Program-made: the position numbers and the translations under genes | Assembly (NCBI GenBank): GCA_027604665.1 | Contig: JADGIZ010000588.1 | Span: 1-11,424, forward strand | Length of the DNA: 11,424 nucleotides | Reading direction: 5' to 3' | Source of the DNA: Polyrhizophydium stewartii | Taxonomy: Eukaryota > Chytridiomycota > Chytridiomycetes > Rhizophydiales | Shown here: positions 1 through 6,255 of the stretch, piece by piece | Layout: each line of letters begins with the position of its first letter | Position numbering within the stretch: position 1 is the first letter of the stretch | Notes under the pieces: model-generated | Databases searched by the model: none | Told to the model about the DNA's origin: nothing | Seen by the model: only the letters and a program-made list of their open reading frames with translations

Positions 1-101
1 CGCACCCAGCGAGCGGCACGCCGGGAGCGAGCAGTGGCGGCCCCAGTCCATGTCGCCGGCAGGAGCGAGAGAGAGCGTGGGCGGCAAAGACACCGCGCAA
101 A

Positions 102-120
102 CTCGTCCTCAGGGGACGAG
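102..120. repeat. 7-bp inverted repeat (small hairpin)
   Basis: CTCGTCC at 102-108 is the exact reverse complement of GGACGAG at 114-120, leaving a 5-base loop. It lies just beyond the likely Pol III terminator of the tRNA gene, so it is probably outside the transcript. Its left arm overlaps one copy of a 10-base direct repeat. No function can be assigned. The rest of the first 100 bases shows no feature I can support. Confidence 0.4.
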
Positions 121-128
121 AAGGCGAC

Positions 129-132
129 AAAA
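129..132 (-). terminator. RNA polymerase III terminator of tRNA-Ile
   Basis: The plus strand reads AAAA here, which gives TTTT on the transcribed strand 8 bases after the tRNA 3' end. A run of at least four T residues shortly after the gene is the standard Pol III stop signal. Confidence 0.75.
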
Positions 133-140
133 GATCACGT

Positions 141-212
141 GCTCCGTGCAGGGATCGAACCTGCGACCTTGGCGTTATTAGCACCACGCTCTACCGACTA
201 AGCTAACGGAGC
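141..212 (-). tRNA. tRNA-Ile, anticodon AAU
   Basis: The minus strand folds into a complete 72-base cloverleaf. It has a 7-bp acceptor stem (GCTCCGT with ACGGAGC), a 4-bp D stem with an 8-base loop, a 5-bp anticodon stem with one G-T pair, a 5-base variable region, and a perfect 5-bp T stem around TTCGATC. The anticodon loop is CTAATAA, so the anticodon is AAT, read as inosine-AU and decoding isoleucine AUU/AUC. There is no intron and no encoded CCA, as expected for a nuclear eukaryotic gene. The internal promoters are visible: an A box around 194-205 and a B box (GGTTCGATCCC) at 151-161. The D loop is one or two bases shorter than in many tRNA-Ile genes, but every stem is intact, so it should be functional. 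Confidence 0.96.
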
Positions 213-234
213 CCGTCCTCAGGAAATACAGCCT

Positions 235-242
235 GTATATAT
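235..242 (-). promoter_or_regulatory. TATA box upstream of the tRNA gene
   Basis: The octamer TATATATA lies 23 to 30 bases upstream of the mature tRNA 5' end on the minus strand, in otherwise GC-rich DNA. Fission yeast and plant tRNA genes use a TATA element at about this distance to place TFIIIB, in addition to the internal A and B boxes. The position and the isolation of the AT tract suggest the same use here. That function is inferred. Confidence 0.6.
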
Positions 243-1284
243 ACCGTGTGCTGCAAAACGCTGCTGCACGGCTTCACTGCCTGGCCGGCACTTTGCTGCG
301 TCGATCTGCAGCGCCCTCTCGCCCCGCGTCTATGCGATCAAGCACATCCAGCTGAGTGTCAAATGAAGATCCACTCCAGACATCCTCGATCTCGCTCCGA
401 TCCCACTGATCCTCACAGCCATCAACATCCACATCTGCCCACCTGCCTGGCAACTTGACAGCGCCAACGGAGCACATCCATCGAACATCAAGCGCAGAGA
501 GTCGATGCGATCGCACCGCACAGACGAAGCACTCTGCTCAGGTCAGCAAGCTTCTGCCTGCCGCCATCGCCCGCATCAGCCCGCCGTCGCCTGCCTCGCC
601 TCGTGTGTGCATGCCCTCCCACACTCGCCGCCGCGCTGCTGGGAGTACTGCTCCACACCGCCGCCGCCGCCACACTCCACCGTCTCGGCCGCATCCTTGA
701 GCCACATTTCGCCGCAACCGCACCGGCTCGACTCATCAGCCGAGACCCGCCTGCCGGCTCACGCCTCCGAGCAGCCGAATGAGACACCTCAATGCCAGAA
801 TCAGCCGAGGTCCGTGCACGACGAATCGGCGAGCGCATCTCGGACCATCGCGCCGAGACGGATATCACCAGATGCACTCCCATACTGCAACGCGGTGCAT
901 TTGCGATGCAAGAGCGACTTGACTGCGAGTGCTGTGTTTGTTTCTGGCACTGTGTAAGGCACCTGAGAGCCGAGGTCCTCGGTTTCGGCGACAATGCAAG
1001 CACGCCGAGATGGATGCCTCGTTTGTTGCACACAGTTCAGCTTGCCTTGGCTCTCGCGCACGATTGTCGCGGTGTGCTGCTGCTAGCATCGAGCTGTCAA
1101 CGAGATAAACTTGGCAGCTCATCTAGCATATGCTCAGCATTGTGCGAATTTACTCAAGTGTACTGCCCCTCGCCTCTAGCGCCTGGCAACCCATGTGCAC
1201 GCTTTCCCGTGGCATACGCCACAACAAACAGATTTAGCTGTGTTCTGTGGGAGTCGGCGCACGCACAGGCCGAGGCCATCCAGC
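243..1284. other. Intergenic region with no supportable gene
   Basis: This stretch of about 1 kb has several open frames of 60-180 codons on both strands. Their translations are rich in Cys, His, Arg and Pro, overlap each other, and show no recognisable domain, signal peptide or conserved motif. Frames of this length are expected by chance in GC-rich DNA. The interval probably holds the promoter and 5' leader of the glycine-rich gene at 1332. A small non-coding RNA cannot be excluded by eye. Confidence 0.6.
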
Positions 1285-1294
1285 AAAATAAATA
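1285..1294 (+). promoter_or_regulatory. TATA-like box before the glycine-rich gene
   Basis: An isolated A/T tract, AAAATAAATA, ends 37 bases before the ATG at 1332. It resembles a TATA element and would imply a short leader. It also contains AATAAA (1287-1292) and could instead be a polyadenylation signal for an upstream plus-strand transcript, but I see no credible upstream gene. Confidence 0.35.
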
Positions 1295-1331
1295 GGCCAC
1301 GCTCAGCAGCTGTAATTGCGTTCATTGAATC

Positions 1332-1730
1332 ATGTTCACCCGCGTCGCCGCAGCCATTCTCGTTGCCTCGTCGATTGCCTCGGCCGCGCCATTGGTCGTG
1401 GGCAGCACCGTTCTGTCCCCAGGCTTCGGTTCGGGCGTCGGTGCGGGCGTCGGTGCCGGAGTCGGTGCTGGTCTCGGAGCTGGTGTTGGTGCCGGTCTGG
1501 GCGGTGGCGTCGGCGCTGGCCTCGGATCTGGCGTCGGCGCTGGCCTCGGATCTGGCGTCGGGGCAGGTCTTGGAGCCGGAGTCGGCGCCGGGTTGGGAGG
1601 CGGCGTCGGTGCAGGCCTCGGTGCAGGCCTCGGCGGCGGTGTTGGTGCTGGCGTGGGTGCTGGTCTCGGTGCCGGCGTGGGTGCCGGTTTCGGCGCCGGT
1701 CTCATTGTCCGCGATGCCATCGAAGCCTGA
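1332..1730 (+). CDS. Secreted Gly-X repeat protein (silk-like)
   Basis: This is a 132-residue open frame. Residues 1-18 look like a classical signal peptide: a short basic start (MFTR), a hydrophobic alanine/isoleucine/valine core, and an A-S-A cleavage site before APLVVG. From residue 31 to 124 every odd residue is glycine. The even residues alternate mainly V or L with A, with occasional G, S or F, giving units of the form GVGAGLGA. The protein closes with a short charged tail, IVRDAIEA. In an extended chain this would put glycine on one face and small hydrophobics on the other, as in silk and some elastin-like proteins. In a helix it would look like a long glycine zipper. It has no cysteine and no catalytic motif. 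A cell-wall, extracellular-matrix or surface-coat role is an inference. The signal peptide and the upstream TATA-like box favour this strand over the open antisense frame. I do not recognise a named family. Confidence 0.62.
   Translation: MFTRVAAAILVASSIASAAPLVVGSTVLSPGFGSGVGAGVGAGVGAGLGAGVGAGLGGGVGAGLGSGVGAGLGSGVGAGLGAGVGAGLGGGVGAGLGAGLGGGVGAGVGAGLGAGVGAGFGAGLIVRDAIEA
1422..1703 (+). repeat. 12-bp minisatellite encoding the Gly-X array
   Basis: About 23 degenerate copies of a 12-base unit each encode one G-[V/L]-G-[A/G/S/F] tetrapeptide. Most differences fall at third codon positions, so the peptide pattern is better conserved than the DNA. One 24-base unit is repeated exactly in tandem at 1506-1529 and 1530-1553, a sign of recent slippage or unequal exchange. 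Copy number is probably variable between strains. Confidence 0.85.
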
Positions 1731-1838
1731 GTTCCCTCACACGCCTCACTTGCACGTATCTGGCGAGAATGAACCTGCAGTCCAAGCAAATGAGCCCGCT
1801 GTGCGTGCACCAAGCGCTTGGGTATGCTTAATCGAATG

Positions 1839-4442
1839 CTATTTGTTCATTGCGGGTGTTGCGGAGCCCAGAAAGACTGGGACGATGCGGCGCTTCTTTG
1901 GCGCCGACTCGGGATTCGCTGGGACAGCGACCACTGGGGCCGGCACCGGTGGAGCGAGTTTCGCTGCTGCCGTGCCGTCGTCGTCCATGCGCGATGCGGG
2001 TCGCTTGGTGTCGGCTGCCGCGGTGCGCGGGCCGCGAGCACGAGCAGCGTCGGCCATGGGAACATCGTTGTCAGAAACCGCTTGTCCATTGGACACTGTG
2101 GCCGAGGCGACCGCAGCCGCCGAATAGATCGTGCCCAGCTCGCCTTCGGCAAACTCTGCAATCGAGCAGAATCCGTCCGTCGAAGTCATGACCAGCGTGC
2201 GGCCGTCCGACGACCACGCCACGTCCGTGAACGTCGCGTAGTGCAAGTTGCCCAGGAACGCAATCGGCCGCGCGTGCTGGGTGTCGTACACAACGACCGA
2301 GTCCTGCGTCGCGACGGCAAAAATGAGCCGGTATGGGAGCCGGATCGTCGGCGACGACGTCTCGGGCTGGAGCTCGTACTTGTTTGGGTTGAACCGGACG
2401 GCAATGGCCGCCGTCTTGTGGCCAGGCAGATGCATGATCGGGTCACTGCGCGGACGCCGTGTTGTCAGCAACAAGCAAGCAGTGGTGCATGGGTATTGAG
2501 CCAATTCGCACCTGCCAAGGCCGCCGCGACCAAAGATGAAAACCGTGTTGGTGCTGCCGCCACGTGGTGCCGGCGCAGATGCTGCAGCTGGTGGCGGGCC
2601 GGCTGATACCGACGCCTCAGCTTCGGCATCCACAGCTGGTTGGGCAGCCGATGATGTTGCATCCGCCGTCGTCTGGATATTTGCAGTGTCGGCAGCTGCC
2701 GCCGACGGCGCAGCGTCCTTGATCGATCCAGCCGGTGCAACAAGCAGCGCTCCGTCTGGCGAAAACGACAAGCGCCTGAAGAAAGACGTGAGGTTCTCGT
2801 CGTGGAAGATGCGGGTCGACTTTGGTGCGGGCTTTGCCTTGGTCACTGGGGCCGTCGTAGTCGTCGCCAAACCAGCGACTTGCGATAGTCGCAGGTCCTG
2901 ATCTGCGTCTGGCACCGCCTCCTGCGAAGACTGCTGCTGCTGCTGAAACTGCTGCTGCGGTTCTGCAGAGTCGGATTTCATGGTCTCTGGTGCCGTAGCA
3001 GTTGTTGGCGATGGAGAAGACACCATGAGGGCGACGGATCCAGCCGTCACAACTATGGTGGTGCCGGCGTTCGTGCGCAGCTTGGCGTTGTCGATCTTGG
3101 TGTGGCGAGTCAGCTGCTTGGTGAGTGCACCGTGATGCTTGGCGGCCTGCAGCGAGTATACAATCATAGACCGATCGCTGCTCTGTGTTGCCACAAACTG
3201 GTTGAGCGGATCCCATGCCACGCCCTGCACAAAGTGCTGGTGGTCCGTCATGACGTGGATGCACTTGTCTGACCACAGGCCGGCCCCACCGTGCGTCAGC
3301 ACGAAACGTATGTCTGCAAGACAAGCGTGCCGGTCTGCTCGCTCACTCTCTTGAACGTCAAAGATGCGGCATGTGTTGTCGACGCAGGCCGAGAGGATGA
3401 AGCGGCCGTTGGGCGACCAGGCAAGGTCGTAGAGATCCGATGAGGCGCCGCTGCGTGAAAGCAGGCCGTCGAGGCCGTCGCAGAGCAGCGGTGTCAGCTT
3501 GCGCAGTCTCTGGCACTCGCAGTCGCCGGCGATCCGACGCACCGCAGTAGGCTGGTCATGCGCCACGTCTGCTTGCTTTCGTCCTCGTCCTCGATCATCA
3601 TCACGTCGCTCCGGCCCTCGACCTGTTGCCATATGAGCACGGATCCGTCTGCCGAGCGCGCGGAGCGGCAGCTGGCCAGTCAGCCACGCGGCGACGGGCA
3701 CCAGCGGACGGGAGGGCGCCGCCCCAGCGCGCAAGACCATGTACCGTCGCCGCCCGAGGCGAGCAGGCCGCCTGCAGAAGTCGTCACCGGAACGGGAGCG
3801 TGGCGGAATCAGCAAGCCGAAAGGCGCTCGTCATCCCCGCGAGGTGCAATGTGCTGCGTTGCGAGGCGCAGCCGCATCGGCGCCAGCGCTGCAGTGGAAG
3901 CAGCACGGCGGGATGGAGGCGGGACTAAAGGCGCCGCGGACCTTTGGGGTGCCAGCGCACGCAGTTGACCGCGGCCGAGTGGCGTGAGAGCGTTGCGAGG
4001 AACTCGACCGACGGCTCGCCTGCGTCTGACCGGACGACTCTCCAAACCTGCGCCGGGTGTCAGCCAGTGGGCGCGGCAGCTGGGGAGCCAGGCGACGATG
4101 GTGCAGCGCCAGGCGCGTGGTGCAGGCACCGTCTCTGGATGCGGTGCTGTCCCGCGGCGGCGCGGCTGCCGAGTCGTCCGAGACGAGTGTCCGACTGCGT
4201 CCGAAGCCATGACGCAGGCTCGGCCTCAGGCGCCGGCTCTCTGGCCGCGCCGCCGGCGCCTGCAGCTGCTGCAGCAGCAGACGGGCGAGGCACGAGAGAA
4301 GGCGGCCTGGGAGGGGGACGCCCACCCGCACGCAGTTGTCGCCGCCGCAAGTGGCCAGCCGCCCGTTCTCGACGGGCTCAAAGTCGGCCGCAAAAACCGG
4401 CTGCCTGTTGTGCCAGAGCACCTGGAGTGTTTTGGCGAGCAT
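1839..4442 (-). CDS. CAC2: Chromatin assembly factor 1 WD40 subunit (p60)
   Basis: Seven exons on the minus strand: 4442-4326, 4047-3942, 3771-3745, 3648-3543, 3450-3347, 3268-2512 and 2445-1839. They sum to 1824 bases, 607 residues plus TAG, with every junction in phase. The start [17 protein letters not shown] matches the family N-terminus. Diagnostic blocks follow: [30 protein letters not shown] (50-68), GGDDGSVLIW (81-90), [17 protein letters not shown] (123-139), [10 protein letters not shown] (165-174), [15 protein letters not shown] (308-322), [15 protein letters not shown] and [11 protein letters not shown]. Together they form a seven-bladed WD40 propeller. Two low-complexity insertions sit in loops: a glutamine-rich one near 255-268 and an alanine-rich one at 335-394. 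A disordered tail ends in [12 protein letters not shown] (589-600), resembling the ASF1-binding B-domain motif of CAF-1 p60 and HIRA. CAF-1 deposits H3-H4 on newly replicated DNA with the large subunit and RBAP48. Orthology is very likely. Confidence 0.93.
2931..2957 (-). repeat. CAG tract encoding glutamines in CAC2
   Basis: Five CTG triplets (2931-2945) and three more (2949-2957) surround an AAA. Read on the minus strand they encode two short glutamine runs split by a phenylalanine in the loop insertion of CAC2. This is a slippage-prone microsatellite in a part of the protein not needed for the propeller. Confidence 0.75.
3745..3771 (-). other. 27-base micro-exon (exon 3) of CAC2
   Basis: Exon 3 supplies only the residues GLLASGGD plus parts of two split codons, in the strand of the second WD40 blade that leads into DGSVLIW. 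It lies between intron 2 (3772-3941, 170 bases, acceptor CTGCAG) and intron 3 (3649-3744, 96 bases, donor GTACAT, branch CTGAC). Without it the conserved LLASGGDDG block of the family would be missing, and the 27-base length keeps the frame. Confidence 0.85.
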
Positions 4443-4672
4443 CCCGGCAAGCTCGGAACACGCAAAATGACGTGTTGAGGCGATGCCGTCTCGGACAGCC
4501 GCGCACGTGGGGATATCCGGCCGAGGGAGGCGGCAAAGGCGTGCAACCAGCTAGCTATATTGTGTGTGTCTGTTCGTGTGTTTGTGCGTGTGCTTGTATG
4601 AGCGTGTGTGAGGGAAAGAGAGATTGAGGGCGGGAGTGAACTAGTGAGAGAGAAAGAGATAGGAACATGCAT
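4443..4672. repeat. TG-rich and GA-rich spacer
   Basis: This 230-base gap between two minus-strand genes must hold the 3' end of the glycosyltransferase transcript and the promoter of CAC2. A TG-rich tract (about 4560-4610) is followed by a GA-rich tract (about 4611-4663). On the transcribed strand these read as pyrimidine-rich then CA-rich. No AATAAA is present. A minus-strand AATATA near 4556-4561 is the only TATA-like candidate, about 115 bases before the CAC2 ATG. No gene is seen. Confidence 0.6.
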
Positions 4673-6255
4673 TTAGATCTGCTTGGTCTTTTTCGCAAAG
4701 TCAATGGCGGCCTGGTCATACTCGAGCCCAAACGCCCTGGCCAGGATCTCGAGGATCTTGTTGTGACGCTTGTCGCCGTTTTGGTGGATGATGAGCGGCG
4801 AGCCCTTGGTTGCCGGGATGGTGACGCCCTTGGAGCTGTAGGTGACGTTCTTGGCGTACTGGCCGTACATGGCGGCGATCATCGAGTTCCAGTAGTCGAG
4901 GCCAATGAGCGGCACGGCACCCGGCGGCGGAAAGTCCTCGACGAGGTCGTACTCGGGCTCGGCCGTCCCGGCTGCTGCTCCGGCTTTTGCTGCTGGTGCT
5001 GCTTGAGACGACTTGCCGTCGCCTTGCGATGCAGAGCCAACACGGGGTATGCGGGTGGCGCCCACGCGCATGTCTTGCCGCGACGACGAGACCTGGAAGC
5101 CTGCGCCGTCTGGCCACCAGATGATGGGATCGAGGATCGCATGCGTGAACGAGCGCTGGTCGTCGGAGCAGTCCTCCTTGTAGATGGTGCGGATAAGCGC
5201 GCGGATGTGCGACGCGGGGCCGACCATGACGCCAGCGTTGAGATACGTGAACGGCGACGGACCTTGCCCGTTTGGGATGTTCTCTGCCCGCGTGTAGTTG
5301 CGCCATAACTTGCCGTCTGGGTAGCAGGCGACCTCGGCGGGGAAGAAGATGGTCGGCCCGCCGCGGCGGCGCACCATGTCGCGGTACACTTCAACGAGCG
5401 AGTCGATGGTCGTGTGCGGCGCCACGACCACGTCGTCGGCGTCGGACCACACGATGATGCGCTCGTCGGGGACGTGCGTCAGGTAGTCGTGCAGGATGCG
5501 GATGCGCTGGCCCCAGCGGCTGCGCCAAACAGTGCCGAGGCCGAGGACCGTGACGGGGAAGCCCTTTTCGGTGACGGACTTGATGAAGCGGTTCCCGCCC
5601 GCGGTGCATGTCGAAATGAACGAGATCCACTCGACGGGGCAGGCTGGGTCGCGCGAAGCGCACATGCCAAAGTACCGGCCGACACGGTCCCGCTCGGATG
5701 CCGCCAGCGGCTTGCGAAGCGGGCTGCTGGGCCGGATGCTCGGCGCGTGCGGGTTGCGGGCGGCGTCGAGCACCTCGTTGCCGCACTGCTCGTCGTTGCG
5801 GTTGCTGTGCCGGTCACTATTGCAGGACGGGTCTGCGGCAAGCAAATAGCCGGTCTTGCTGTCGAGGCGCTCGAGCGTCTTGGTGTTGGTGCCCTCGTGC
5901 AAGAGCACGGGCCGGCCGTTGACCTCGAGCGAAATGGGCTTGTGGACGACGAGCGGGCGGCTAGTCCTGGAAACGGCAGCCGCCGAAACAGTCACGTTGA
6001 AGAGCTCGCCGAGTACGCTCTTGCGCTCAAAGTCGGTGTCGCCGCCATAGATAGGGTAGATGCTCGCGACCGGCACAAAGCAGGCCAGGAACGCCAGCGA
6101 GAGGACGGCGATGACGAGGACCTTTCGGCAACGCAGATACTTGGAGACGACCTATCGCGGGTCAGGTCGTCGATTCGGCAAATATTGCGTCGCGGCGATA
6201 CGGACGGCGGAGTTTGAAATGCCGACCAGAGCCGAGTGCGGCCGACGAGTGGCAT
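4673..6255 (-). CDS. PLOD-type glycosyltransferase, type II membrane
   Basis: The main exon, 6151-4673, codes for 492 residues to a TAA stop. A short first exon (6255-6202, MPLVGRTRLWSAFQTPPS) joined through a 50-base intron (donor GTATCG, branch CTGAC, acceptor ATAG) gives 510 residues in phase. Residues 29-47 (VLVIAVLSLAFLACFVPVA) follow a basic stretch, a type II signal anchor placing the enzyme in the ER/Golgi lumen. The catalytic region resembles the N-terminal glycosyltransferase domain of lysyl hydroxylases (PLOD). It has IIVWSDADDVVV with the D255-x-x-D258 metal motif, FFPAEVACYPD (287-297), YLNAGVMVG (321-329), DDQRSF (348-353), GLDYWN (435-440) and IIHQNG with H474, matching the third Mn ligand of LH3. 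Three N-glycosylation sequons are visible. No hydroxylase domain follows. The donor is probably a UDP-sugar and the acceptor is unknown. An alternative start at 6328 with donor GTCCGT at 6205 also splices in frame. Confidence 0.85.

Larger units (their letters stand above)
104..223. repeat. 10-bp direct repeats flanking the tRNA gene
   Basis: CGTCCTCAGG occurs at 104-113 and again at 214-223. The second copy starts two bases upstream of the mature tRNA 5' end, and the first lies beyond the terminator. Such flanking repeats can be target-site duplications or traces of a local duplication. At 10 bases, chance cannot be excluded. Confidence 0.45.

Noticed and set aside
505..957. 150-codon plus-strand and 181-codon minus-strand open frames in the first kilobase
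   Set aside because: The two overlap each other, their translations are rich in Cys/His/Arg/Pro with no domain or signal, and frames of this length arise by chance in GC-rich DNA.
1195..2127. 310-codon plus-strand open frame across the Gly-X array and the CAC2 3' end
   Set aside because: It is a shifted frame of the Gly-X repeat (Val/Ser/Ala-rich) that continues antisense into the conserved CAC2 tail. The frame with the signal peptide and the strict Gly-X period is the better explanation.
3508..3542. A 35-base intron after LLR in CAC2 joining to LRKLTPLL
   Set aside because: It is too short for the other introns here. The 92-base intron ending at 3451 has a CTGAC branch and joins LLR directly to [11 protein letters not shown], matching the family.
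1839..3815. Reading CAC2 as a single-exon 658-residue protein starting near 3815
   Set aside because: Its first 120 or so residues are translated introns 3 and 4 plus exons in the wrong frame. The conserved N-terminal WD40 blades are recovered only with the seven-exon model.
3944..4627. 227-codon plus-strand open frame antisense to the CAC2 5' exons
   Set aside because: It is a shadow of CAC2 exons and intron 1 and shows no motif of its own.
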